Assembly (NCBI GenBank): GCA_964460755.1
Contig: CAYWQL010000003.1
Coordinates: forward strand, 43,402 to 107,401
DNA: 64,000 bases
Direction: 5' to 3'
Source: JAYFNU01 sp964460755
GTDB lineage: Bacteria > Bacillota > Clostridia > Oscillospirales > Ruminococcaceae
Shown: piece by piece, positions 34,749 to 44,208 of the stretch
Layout of the letters: each line of letters opens with the position of its first letter
How positions within the stretch are numbered: position 1 is the first letter of the stretch
Notes under the pieces: model-generated
What the model was told of the DNA's origin: nothing
Database searches by the model: none
The model's input: only the letters and a program-made list of their open reading frames with translations
Made by a program: the position numbers and the translations under genes

Positions 34749-37700
34749 CTATTCCAATAGCTTGATGTAATCCTCCGTCGGCATCGGCTTCGCGAAGAGA
34801 TAACCCTGCGCTATATCACAGCCTATGCGTTTGAGGTAATCCGCCTGCTCCCGCGTCTCGACGCCCTCGGCGACGACCTTCAGCTTGAGCTCCTTTGACA
34901 TTTGGATAACAGCGTTTAGGATGCTTGCCTTTCTTTCCTCCGCCCCGCCCGAAAGGAACTTCATATCAAGCTTAACGACGTCAAAATTAACGTCCTTTAA
35001 AACGTTCAGCGACGAATATCCGCTTCCGAAATCGTCCATTTCGACCGTAAAGCCCTTCTCTCTGAGAATATTAACCGTGTCGATAATAAGCTTCGGGCTG
35101 TCGGCATAAGCGGACTCGGTGATTTCAAGCCGAAGCATTTCAATGGGGATTTCGTATTTGCCGACGTAGTATAGCAGCACCGAGCAGACGTCGACGTTGC
35201 TTATGTCATATTGCGATATATTCACCGAAATCGGAACGACCCTTTTTCCCTCGTTCAGCCAAGTGCGAAGCTGTTTGCAGACAGCCTCCCAAAGGTACAT
35301 ATCGAGCTTGACGACAAATCCGTTTTTCTCGAATATCGGGATGAACACGCCCGGCGAAATCATTCCGTGCTCCGGGCTTATCCACCGCGCGAGAGCCTCG
35401 GCGCCGACTATGGCTTCGTCCTCTAAGCTAAACTGCGGCTGGAGAAAGAACTTGAACTCACCGCCCGCGAGAGCGTCCACCATTATGCGCGTAACTTTTT
35501 GTTCTTCTACAAGCTTTTTTCTGACTTCCTCGTCGTAGTAAGCATAGATGTTATGGTAATTTCCCTTAACCTTCTTTTGCACTATAACCGCGCGGTCAAT
35601 CATAACGTCGGGCGAAAGCTCCTTGTCCTCGACAATAAAAAGTCCGAAGCTCGACGAAATCATATTGTCAAATCGCTCGTCCTTTTTGGCGTCTTCATAG
35701 GTTTTAATCAGCCCTTTAACTTTGTTGTCAGAATATTTCATACATATGACGAACCTGTCGGCGTTTATCCTCGCGCATATGCCGTCCTCACCTACGTAAT
35801 CCCTTATTAATGACGCCACAAACTTAAGCACCTCGGTGCCCTTTTCGTATCCGTAAAGGTCATTAATAAACTTAAAGTGGTCAATGTCGAAATAAACGAT
35901 AACAAGACTGTTGGGTTCGGCCTTTTCGATAAGCGCGCGGGCGTGCTTTAAGAAACCGTTTCGATTATAAAGCCCCGTTGTCACGTCATATTCCGCCATA
36001 TATTTGAGCTCGTTATTGGAGATAACCTCCTCGTGAACGTCGTTGAAGGTAAGAAGAATTTTTCTCGTGTTCTGCTCGTTGTCAAGGGTCTTTGCCACCG
36101 CCATACGGAACCACCTGCGCTCGCCGTTAACCGTGACGAGAAGAACGTCGATATGTCCGCCCATTTGCGAGTAATGCCGACCCACGTCATTTACAAGGCC
36201 TTCCATTCGCTTAATATCCTTCGCGTCTGCGACCCCATCCTCCTCAAGGATTTTCCATAGTGACCGTTCGTTATAGTCGCCCTTAAGCCGCTCGCGCACA
36301 AGAGAATCGTAAACAAAAACGTTGTTCGCCCAGTCGTACTCGAATACAATCGTGCCCGTGCTCACAAGAACATTGCGATAGCGGTTCTCCTCATCGCTTT
36401 GAAGGGTAAGATAGCTGTTTTGGACCCTCACCTTTTCGTTCTCGCTTCGCACTATGGAGTTCTTAACCTTTGCCCTGATAATATCGGGGTTAATCGGCTT
36501 TTTGGCAAAGTCAATCGCGCCGTTGTTAATAGCCAGCGCGCTGAACTCGGTCTCCTCGCGCGCGCTTATTACAATAACAGGTATAGTTGAAAGCTCGGCG
36601 TTTTCGGACATACGCTTGAGCACATCGAGCCCATTGACGCCGCTCATCATAAGGTCGAGAATAATAATTGAAATTCCGCTTGCGCGCCGCTCGATGAGCT
36701 GCAGCGCGACAGCTCCCGTCGAAGCAAGAAGGATTTCGAAATCCTCCTTAAACATTTCGCTTAATATCTCGCGCGCAACGTCCGAATCGTCTACGATAAG
36801 CATTGTTCTCTTGTGGGGGAGGGTATGCCGACTTTGCGCCGAGTCACGACCGACTATTGTCTGCGCCGCCTCGATTTTTTCATCCACGGACGTTTCGTCC
36901 ATTTCGGGCAGATAATAATCGGTCTTTGTCTCGCTTTTGACGGCGAACCGAGAAGCGAGCTCAGCGTGCTTACAAAGCAATTCAACGCTGTCGCCGTCCT
37001 CCGGGCAAAGCGCGACGCCTACGCTGACGAGCGTGTAAAGCTCGTCGGTAACCGGCCTTGTGGCAGCCTCGACAATACGCGAAACCCTTTTACCTATTTC
37101 CGCCCTGAAATCAAAATTCCTAAGAATAACACAGAACTCGTTGACGCCCACCCGTCCGACAAGGTCGTCCGCTTGGATAACGGTTTTGACCCTCGTCACA
37201 AGCTCCTTGAGCACCTCTCCGCCCCTAAAGTCACCAACCCGCTCAATAATTTCTTCAAGGTTGTTTACGCGAATAAAGCAAAATGCGTGCTGGTTGTTTT
37301 TTCCGTTTAAGCGAAGAATATCCTCCGCCCTTTCAAGGAAAGCCGCTCGGCTTAGAGCCCTTGAAATCGGGTCTTCGGCGGCGCGCTCCCTTAACGCAAG
37401 CTCGGTCTTTTTCGCTTCGTCGATATCCTCATACAACATATATGCGATTATATCGCCCGATTTCGGATACATAACAAGCGAAACCACAAGACGAAGCCAG
37501 CGATATTTACCCTTATCATCAATACCGATAAAGTCAATATGCTGTTCCTTCGTCCCCTCATAATACAACGCCAAGAGCGCCTCTCGGCTTATAAGACGCT
37601 TATAATTCTCACGGTGGTCGGCTTGAACCGTCTGCTCTAAAAATGCTTCAACGCACGCGTTAAAGGTCTTCTTCGGGCTTCCGAGCCGAAGATACTTAAG

Positions 37701-39194
37701 CCTTCCCACGACGTTTTTCATCTCGTCCTTGGAAAGGTTATATTCAAAGAGCATAACGTTGTCGCCGTCTAAATCCTTGAGCTTTTTTTGCCACTTGTTG
37801 TAATCAAGCGCTTTTTCCTGCTCGTCGGAGATATCAGAATAGGATATAATCGCGCGAATCGGCTTTTTATCCTTGTCAAACACCGTCGTTGAGCTCCATT
37901 TGTACCACTTGTATTGCTCAGAGCCTAATGCTCGCATATAAATTATCGCCGTAATCGGTGATTTTCCGCTTTTCACGCTTTCGCAGAACTCAAGAAATTG
38001 CTTCTTGGATTCATCTTTAAACAAATTGAGGTTAATAACGCTTGTTGGTATATCTGTAATTTCGTCGGGAAGCTTTTCGCCGCTCGCCTGACGACTGTCG
38101 AAATGCACGGAATTGGTTTCGTAATCGTAACTCAAAACCGTCTTTCCGCTCTGCTGAACGGCGATGCGATATTCCTCCTCGTGCGTAGCAATGACGCGTG
38201 ATTCGGCGGCAAGTATACGCCTTATACTGCGCTCGCGTCCTAAAATCAAGTATGCACAAAGGGTTTCAATCGCAATAATTGCTACGATTAACAGAACGCT
38301 CTGTTTTAACGCCGCCGCCGACTGCTCGCCTATGGCGTCAATGGGGGTAGCGGTGAAAACGAACCAGTCATTAATGCCAAGCGGCTTATAGACCGCATAG
38401 CGCCCGTTTCCTTCATGCGAGTATTTGACCGTCCCCGCTTTATTTGCAAGAAGGTTCTCGCGAAGGCTCATATAAGCGGGAACACTCGAGTCGTTTTCGT
38501 TCATAAAGGAAAGAACAAAAATATTCTTTATATCTGAAAATCCTCGACCCGACACCCCCGAAACAATCATCTGACCGTCGGAGTTGCAGATAAACGAATA
38601 CCCCGTGCTGTTATAAAGGTCGGTTAAAATAATTTCCTTGAAATCCTCTTCGTGATACTGCGCGAAAAGCGCAGCAATTACCTTGCCGTTTTTCAGTATT
38701 GGTACGCCGATAATAAACTGACCCTTTTCGCCGTCGTGGTTTCCGTCAATTTTGTCGATTACTCTTTTGCCGTTAATGGCGTCGTAGAAAAACCGCTCGT
38801 GCGAATAGTCGGCGGTAGCGCCGTTGTTTTAATATGCCGTTCCGCCGGGAAACGCGACCGACATATTGTAAAAGGTCGATTTTTCCACGATAGCCGACAT
38901 CCTTACTTCGAACGCCTTTAAATTCTCGGGGTCTTCGACGTCAACGATTTCATTCTGCGCCGAAAGAGCGTTCGAAAAGGTTTCAAGAAGCGTGTACTGC
39001 GCCTTGACCTCGGTGTTAATGATAACTGCCTGTGCCTGGGCAAAGTCACTGAGTGTGTTCTGAGCACTTTGCCGCTCATTGTGCACCGACTGATGAAAAT
39101 TGACAACGAGAAGCAACACGACGACAAGCATCAAAACCAACGCCGCAGAAAGGATGGAAATATTTTTTCTCTCTTTTTTTCTTTTTGTTATCAT
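34749..39194 (-). pseudogene. Membrane dCache-PAS-GGDEF-REC-PAS-GGDEF-EAL protein interrupted by an in-frame stop
   Basis: A frame of 1,482 codons is intact except for one TAA at 38829-38831 (codon 122); both sides share the frame and join into one protein. Order: membrane helix (about 7-29), extracellular dCache sensor (about 30-295) in which the stop falls, second helix (about 298-318), PAS units, degenerate GGDEF (GVNEF near 681), receiver domain (about 793-915; LIVDDS, IIILDLMM, VISARE, KKPIN), PAS, second degenerate GGDEF (NADRF near 1143) and EAL (EALARW near 1265, EITES, DDFGSGYS, AEGVE). The EAL residues are intact. Start ATG 39194 follows GCGGGGGC. The stop could be mutation, assembly error or a readthrough site. 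An ATG at 38570 might allow a truncated product. Confidence 0.85.
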
Positions 39195-39265
39195 TCGTTT
39201 GCCCCCGCTTCCCACTCAAATAGAAAAAACAAGGCTCATTGTGTATCGATATGTGTTTTAGTTTA

Positions 39266-39610
39266 TTATACGCCTATCTTTTGTATTTCGTCACAAATCT
39301 TTTTGTGCTCCTGCTCGATAGTTTCGAATATCGCGGGCAAACTCGAATACTCCCCGCTTCGATAGGCTTTCGTGAATCGGCTGCACGCCTCATAGACGCC
39401 CGTAATGCTCAGGTTCCCCGATTCGCCCTTCATCGAGTGTATTTGTTCGAACGCTTGAGCGTAATCCTCGTTTTCCATCGCGCTCTTTGCGTTCCGGCAG
39501 GCGGTCTCGTCAAGATATCGAATCAGAAACTTTTCATAAAGCTCCGCATTCCCCGAAAATCTTTCAATAGCCTCCGCATAATTTATTCCGCTTATGTCCT
39601 CAATCTCCAT
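39266..39610 (-). CDS. HPt (histidine phosphotransfer) domain protein
   Basis: 114 residues, all helical. HSMKGESGNL carries the phosphorylatable His of HPt domains (HxxKG), about residue 57. It would pass phosphate to a receiver domain. ATG 39610 follows AGGAG at a slightly long spacing. It lies just upstream of, and on the same strand as, the broken sensor that contains a receiver domain (55-70 bp gap), so the two are probably co-transcribed partners. No histidine kinase is in the window. Confidence 0.85.
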   Translation of the reverse strand: MEIEDISGINYAEAIERFSGNAELYEKFLIRYLDETACRNAKSAMENEDYAQAFEQIHSMKGESGNLSITGVYEACSRFTKAYRSGEYSSLPAIFETIEQEHKKICDEIQKIGV

Positions 39611-39688
39611 AACTGTTTTCACTCCTGTTGTCCGTAGTGGATGTAATAATGTCAACATTCATTATCAGTATAAGATACCTATAAATTG

Positions 39689-39717
39689 TTTATACCCCAA
39701 AATTCTTTGTTTTTCAA
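39689..39717 (-). promoter_or_regulatory. Promoter of the HPt gene
   Basis: TTGAAA (39712-39717), 17-bp spacer, TATAAA (39689-39694) on the minus strand. Confidence 0.6.
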
Positions 39718-39763
39718 GTTATTTTGACAAAATATTATTTTTTTAACATATTTATGCAAATAT

Positions 39764-39773
39764 CCCCCCCCCC
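39764..39773. repeat. Homopolymer C10 tract
   Basis: Ten C in a row in an otherwise AT-rich gap, about 47 bp upstream of the HPt -35 box. It may be a slippage-prone site or a sequencing weak spot. Confidence 0.6.
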
Positions 39774-39817
39774 GTTATATTGCACAATTTTGTGTGATTT
39801 TTTTAGTTATTTCGTGC

Positions 39818-39860
39818 ACAAAAATAATGCGCCGAAGTTTTCTTTCCTTCGACGCATTTC
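39818..39860 (-). terminator. Terminator of the GH94 gene
   Basis: Hairpin AATGCGTCGAAG / CTTCGGCGCATT (one mismatch) followed by ATTTTT on the minus strand, overlapping the stop region of the gene. Confidence 0.82.
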
Positions 39861-39861
39861 G

Positions 39862-42258
39862 TTAACCCATTACTATTTTAATTTCGTTTTCCGCCATCAT
39901 TTTATCGTACGGCAGAACGCCATTTATTTCCTCGCCGTTGAGGAACGCAGTCTTAACTCCGCTTTCAACTCCCGACGGATTTTCAACCGTTATGTTGAGC
40001 TTTTTCCCTCTAAAGCTCTTTTTCATTTTAAAGCTCTTCCATTCCTTTGGAATTGAGGGCAAAATTGTTATTCCCCCGACCGAAGGACGTATTCCGCAAA
40101 TACCCTCGACGCAGCCCACCATAACCGTCGACGCCGTACCCGTAAGCCAATGGACATTGGCGCGCCCCTCAAATGGGGAATCGACCGATTCGACAAACTG
40201 GCTATGGACATAGGGCTCGATTTTTCTTATCTCCGCCCTGTCGTTCATATACGCGGGACTTGTCTCCTTAAAGTATTCGAAGGCGCGCTCACCGTGGCCC
40301 ATAAGCGCCTCGGCAAGGATTATCCATCCCTGCGATTGACAGAAGATTGAGCCGTTCTCCTTGGTCGCTCCGTTAAACAGGAACATAAGCGCGCCGTCAA
40401 ACGGATGCTCCTTGTAGCTCGGCGCAAGAAGGCGTAAGCCGTATGCCGTATTCAGCAGCTTGTTCGCGCTTTCGAGCGACTTCTCCGCCTGCTCCTGTGT
40501 CGCCACCCCGCTTATCACCGCCCATGACTGGGGATTAAGCCATATATTAGCCTCGGCGTCATTCCGCGCGCCGACAGTCACGCCGTCCTCGCGGAAGCCG
40601 CGCACAAAGCGGTCGACGTCCCAGCAGTTCTTCTGAATGGTATCATATAAATTTTTCGACGCCTTTTCGATATACGCGATATATTGAGCGTCGTTCTTTG
40701 TCGTGGCGTAATCCTTCAAAATTCTCATAGCAAGATATAACTGCATCGCCACGAAGCTGCTTTCACCGTTCGCGCCAAGCCGCAGACAGTCGTTCCAGTC
40801 AGCGTGAAGCCCCGCGGGCATATCGTGGGCGGCAAGATGGTTCATACTGAAATCAATCGCCCTTTTAAGGTGCTCATAGACCGTTCCCTCGTCCTTGTCA
40901 GCAAAGGGGATAACCTCGTCGAGAAAATCAATTTCGCCAGTCTCGTCGATATACTTTTTAACCGTCGGGAAAAGCCACATGGCGTCGTCCGCGCGATAGG
41001 CGGGATGACCCGTTTCGTTGACATAGCTTTCGTCCTCCGGGGTATCCTCATGGCCCGGATTGTGGGTGTATTTAACCAATGGAAGACCTGCGCCGTGATG
41101 CACCTGCGCGGATAACATAAACACAAGCTGTTTTTTCGCCATTGCGGTGTCAAGGTGGATAATTCCGCTTATGTCCTGAACCGTGTCACGGTAGCCGAAG
41201 CCGTTTCTTTGACCGCAATAGGAGAAGCTCGCCGCACGGCTCCACACAAAGGTTATAAAGCACTGAAACGCATTCCATGTATTAATCATAGCGTTGAACT
41301 TTTCGTCTGGAGTTTCGACCCTGAAGCCGTCGAGCTCCTTGTGCCAAAAGCTTTTTAATTCGTCGAGCTCTTTATCGGTCTGTGCCTTCGGGTCGGAATA
41401 GCGCTCGATAATTTCCTCAGCTTCCTGCTCATTCTTTTCTCCAAGGGTAAAGACAATCGTGCGGCTCTCGCCCGCCTTTAATTCAATTTCGCTGTGTATC
41501 GCGCCGCAGGGATTTCCATTGTAGTTAAGCACGCCGTCGCATTTTCCGTTCTCGACCGCGACAGGGTTTCCATATCCGTGATAAAGGCCGATAAAATGCT
41601 CTTTATCGCCGTTAACGCTTGCGATTTTCGCTCCCGAAAGCCCAAAATAGCGTGTTTTTCTGCTGTTTCCATTAAACTCGCGCGAGCAACTTTCATTTAT
41701 TACTTCAAGTATATAACTGCCTTTATTATACGTTTTGGTTATAAACTGAGTGTATTGCAAATTGACGGTATCCTGCTCGTAATTGCTGTCGGTCGTGAAC
41801 TCGGCATAACCGAAAACGCTCAGCTTTCTCGTCTTCGTATCGTTGTTGGTAAGCGTGACGCTCCAGACCTCATAGGTCTTATTGCGCGGCACATAGTACA
41901 GCGCGCGCGAGGAAATATTGCGGTAATCCGCGCTTATTTCGGTATACGCCGTTCCGTGACGGCATTCGCTTTTATAGCTGTCGAGCGGCTTGCCGACGGG
42001 CTGCCACGAAGCCGACCAAAAATCGCCGTCCGCGTCGTCGCGGATATATATATAACGCCCGGGCTGGTCGTTGTAGTTAAATCTGTATCTTAAAAGCCGT
42101 CCCTTGGCTCCGCTTTTGACAAAGCTGTATCCGCCGGCATTGTTTGAAATAATCGCGCCGTATTCAGGGTCGCCCAGATAATTCGCCCACGGTGCGGGCG
42201 TTGCGGGATTTGTGATAACATATTCCCTGTTTTTCTCGTCAAAATATCCGTAATTCAT
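39862..42258 (-). CDS. GH94 disaccharide phosphorylase
   Basis: 798 residues. Clear GH94 family: start MNYGYFDEKNREYVIT, PWANYLG, SNNAGGYSF, DFWSASWQPV, CRHGTAYT, the catalytic Asp in HADWNDCLRLG (near 475), and WLTGTAS before the C-terminal sandwich. Such enzymes split beta-linked disaccharides with phosphate to give a sugar-1-phosphate. Length and motifs are close to both cellobiose and chitobiose phosphorylases, and laminaribiose phosphorylase is also possible, so specificity is left open. Cytosolic. Ribosome site AAGGAG. It has its own promoter region with a LacI-like site, and no transporter is adjacent. Confidence 0.93.
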   Translation of the reverse strand: MNYGYFDEKNREYVITNPATPAPWANYLGDPEYGAIISNNAGGYSFVKSGAKGRLLRYRFNYNDQPGRYIYIRDDADGDFWSASWQPVGKPLDSYKSECRHGTAYTEISADYRNISSRALYYVPRNKTYEVWSVTLTNNDTKTRKLSVFGYAEFTTDSNYEQDTVNLQYTQFITKTYNKGSYILEVINESCSREFNGNSRKTRYFGLSGAKIASVNGDKEHFIGLYHGYGNPVAVENGKCDGVLNYNGNPCGAIHSEIELKAGESRTIVFTLGEKNEQEAEEIIERYSDPKAQTDKELDELKSFWHKELDGFRVETPDEKFNAMINTWNAFQCFITFVWSRAASFSYCGQRNGFGYRDTVQDISGIIHLDTAMAKKQLVFMLSAQVHHGAGLPLVKYTHNPGHEDTPEDESYVNETGHPAYRADDAMWLFPTVKKYIDETGEIDFLDEVIPFADKDEGTVYEHLKRAIDFSMNHLAAHDMPAGLHADWNDCLRLGANGESSFVAMQLYLAMRILKDYATTKNDAQYIAYIEKASKNLYDTIQKNCWDVDRFVRGFREDGVTVGARNDAEANIWLNPQSWAVISGVATQEQAEKSLESANKLLNTAYGLRLLAPSYKEHPFDGALMFLFNGATKENGSIFCQSQGWIILAEALMGHGERAFEYFKETSPAYMNDRAEIRKIEPYVHSQFVESVDSPFEGRANVHWLTGTASTVMVGCVEGICGIRPSVGGITILPSIPKEWKSFKMKKSFRGKKLNITVENPSGVESGVKTAFLNGEEINGVLPYDKMMAENEIKIVMG

Positions 42259-42289
42259 AAAAGAATACTCCTTACATTTTCAAACCGTA

Positions 42290-42317
42290 CTTAAACGTTT
42301 TCGTAGCCTTTATTTTA
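42290..42317 (-). promoter_or_regulatory. GH94 promoter region with LacI-like operator
   Basis: A possible -10 TAAAAT (42312-42317, minus strand) is followed by CGAAAACGTTTAAG (42290-42303, minus strand), whose AAACGTTT core with central CG is typical of LacI-family sites. No convincing -35 box was seen. Confidence 0.45.
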
Positions 42318-42330
42318 TCACATTAAACAT

Positions 42331-42368
42331 AAAAAAGGAAGTGTCTGTTTAGTTTAAGACCTTCCTTT
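42331..42368 (-). terminator. Minus-strand terminator with no gene upstream
   Basis: Hairpin AAAGGAAG-GTCT / AGAC-A-CTTCCTTT (12 bp with one bulge) followed by a T run on the minus strand. It lies upstream of the GH94 promoter, while genes beyond it point the other way. Confidence 0.75.
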
Positions 42369-42557
42369 GACAATAAATAATACATTTTATCACGAGATTG
42401 TTTTAAAATACTGGTGATTTTTGCCGCCTGCCGTTACGTCAACGCTCTGCTTATGAAATTTAATAAGGATTAGGCGGTTATTTTTTCTTGAAAACACGCG
42501 CAAAAAAACAATTTAACGCAATTTGAAAAATTTTTAATGTTTTTCATTAAATTTTGC
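42369..42557. other. Gene-free stretch upstream of GH94 and DUF2975 genes
   Basis: Part of a 358-bp gap (42259-42616). AT-rich, no coding frame. A possible long-range stem CCGCCT (42424-42429) / AGGCGG (42472-42477) is seen. Together with the minus-strand terminator at 42331-42368 it might belong to a small RNA, but no clear promoter was found. Confidence 0.35.
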
Positions 42558-42586
42558 TTGACATTCGTTGTAGCGTGTGATATTCT
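42558..42586 (+). promoter_or_regulatory. Promoter of the DUF2975/XRE pair
   Basis: TTGACA (42558-42563), 17-bp spacer, TATTCT (42581-42586). Confidence 0.8.
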
Positions 42587-42616
42587 TACCTCATCAAAAC
42601 AAAGGAGTACAAAAAA

Positions 42617-43162
42617 ATGAACGAAAAACAAATTAACATCAAAAAATCAAGCAAGGCAATAGCAGTATTAATGAAAATCGGTTACATCGCCATGATAGTC
42701 GCGGTCTCTATCTCGGTATGCAACCTCGCGTTTTTGGTTTGTACAGGCGGCGATATGGAGGTCTACCCATCAAGCGGAATAACCATAAAAGCGGCGATAG
42801 TCGACGAGAACATTAACACCACCGAGGGAATTGTCGCCCTTAGCATAGCCGTTATAATAATGTCTGCGTTCATGTTCGTCATATTTCTTTTCGCCTACCA
42901 AATCTTTAATGAAATAAGCAAAAACGCCATGCCATTTAATGAGAAATATGTCAAACGCATAAAGCAAATCGGTATTCTCATTGCCGTTATGACGCTCGTT
43001 GGAAATACTGTCGACGCCGCGGCCTCGGCAAAAATCGGAGTTAGCACCCTCGGTATCTGCACCGACTCGACGGGCATCGCCTTCGGTATCATAATCTACT
43101 GCCTCGCCTTCATCTTTGATTACGGCTGTATGCTTCAAAAGCAGTCCGACGAAACGCTTTAA
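42617..43162 (+). CDS. DUF2975 family membrane protein
   Basis: 181 residues with four hydrophobic helices (about 15-42, 70-97, 113-130, 145-165). It matches the DUF2975 family of small Firmicutes membrane proteins of unknown role. AAAGGAG precedes ATG. It is followed after 12 bp by a YozG-like XRE regulator, the pairing usually seen for this family, so the two probably form a membrane-linked regulatory unit. Confidence 0.82.
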   Translation: MNEKQINIKKSSKAIAVLMKIGYIAMIVAVSISVCNLAFLVCTGGDMEVYPSSGITIKAAIVDENINTTEGIVALSIAVIIMSAFMFVIFLFAYQIFNEISKNAMPFNEKYVKRIKQIGILIAVMTLVGNTVDAAASAKIGVSTLGICTDSTGIAFGIIIYCLAFIFDYGCMLQKQSDETL

Positions 43163-43174
43163 GAAGGTAATAAA

Positions 43175-43405
43175 ATGGCAATTATTTTAAGACTCGACCG
43201 AATGATGGCCGACCGAAAAATCTCGCTCAACGACCTTTCGGCACAGGTCGGAATAGCCAACGTTAACCTATCGAACATTAAAACGGGCAAGATTAGCGCA
43301 ATCCGCTTTTCAACCCTCGATGCGATATGCGACTCTCTCGATTGTCAGCCCGGAGACATTCTCGAATACAAACGGGAACAAAAGACGGAAGAAGCATCAG
43401 AATAA
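43175..43405 (+). CDS. XRE-family (YozG-like) transcriptional regulator
   Basis: 76 residues, a single Cro/C1-type helix-turn-helix: ISLNDLSAQVGIANVNLSNIKTG is the HTH and LDAICDSLDCQPGDILEY closes the domain as in YozG-like proteins. AAGGTAAT precedes ATG. It is the second gene of the DUF2975 operon and is likely to regulate it. Followed by a strong terminator. Confidence 0.9.
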   Translation: MAIILRLDRMMADRKISLNDLSAQVGIANVNLSNIKTGKISAIRFSTLDAICDSLDCQPGDILEYKREQKTEEASE

Positions 43406-43406
43406 C

Positions 43407-43443
43407 AAAAACCCCCTTTGGCATTGAGCCGAAGGGGGTTTTT
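43407..43443. terminator. Bidirectional terminator
   Basis: Hairpin AAAAACCCCCTTTGGC / GCCGAAGGGGGTTTTT with a 5-nt loop, between convergent genes. Confidence 0.93.
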
Positions 43444-43446
43444 ATT

Positions 43447-44196
43447 CTATTCGTAATCAACCACGTCAGCCCAGCGAAGCAGAAAATCCCGCTCCTCGGG
43501 CTTTCCCTTGACCGACTGGGAGGCGGCGACAATGGGAAGCCATCTTTCGACATATTGCCGCGCCGTATCGCTCTTCTTACAAAAAAGCTTCATATACATA
43601 TCCGCACCGTCATCGTCGCCGGCAAGCGTGAACAAAAGAAAGGTTCTCGCCGCGTCGGCGGAGGCGTTGCCCTGCGTCGCGTGCGACCAATCGATGACAT
43701 ATGCCTTATCGTCGGGGGTAATAATGACGTTGCTCGGGTTAAAATCGCCGTGACAGAGCTTTTTATGCTTGGGCATAGCCTCAAGCCGCGTGTGGAGCTC
43801 ATACCTTGTCGTCGCGTCGAGGTCGGTCGCGCTTATCTTTTTTTGCATCTTATCGCGAAGAAGTGTAAGCGAAGGACACTCGCAGGAGTGCATTGTCAGC
43901 TGAACATCGACAAGACGTTCGATATACTCCGCCTTTTTCTTCGGGTTTTCGTCCATTAGCTGCTGAAGGGTTTTGCCCTCGATAAAATCCGAAACAATCG
44001 CCCATTTACCGTTGATTTTCGTGACCTCGTGAATTGACGGAACAAGAAGTCCCGTTTCCTCAACCCGTGCCTGATTTAAAGCCTCGTTTAGGATATCCGA
44101 CTTTGAAAAGCTCTCGTTAAAAAGCTTGATTACGCTGTCGCCGTCGCGGTAGACGGTCTTTTCCGTGCGAACCGCAATAATCTTATCTAAATTCAT
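43447..44196 (-). CDS. APH-family phosphotransferase (kinase-like)
   Basis: 249 residues. Protein-kinase-like fold of the aminoglycoside phosphotransferase family: catalytic loop CHGDFNPSNVII (near 165-175) and metal-binding YVIDWSHAT. These enzymes phosphorylate small molecules such as aminoglycosides, choline, homoserine or sugars; presence of the fold does not imply drug resistance. It follows adhE after 12 bp behind GGAGGAGG, so it is on the adhE transcript and probably a metabolic or house-cleaning kinase. Substrate unknown. Confidence 0.85.
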   Translation of the reverse strand: MNLDKIIAVRTEKTVYRDGDSVIKLFNESFSKSDILNEALNQARVEETGLLVPSIHEVTKINGKWAIVSDFIEGKTLQQLMDENPKKKAEYIERLVDVQLTMHSCECPSLTLLRDKMQKKISATDLDATTRYELHTRLEAMPKHKKLCHGDFNPSNVIITPDDKAYVIDWSHATQGNASADAARTFLLFTLAGDDDGADMYMKLFCKKSDTARQYVERWLPIVAASQSVKGKPEERDFLLRWADVVDYE

Positions 44197-44208
44197 TTTG
44201 TCCTCCTC

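Noticed and set aside
34749..38570. Treating the 1,273-codon frame starting at ATG 38570 as an independent gene
   Set aside because: It would start inside a dCache domain with no ribosome site; the same frame continues upstream to the interrupting stop.
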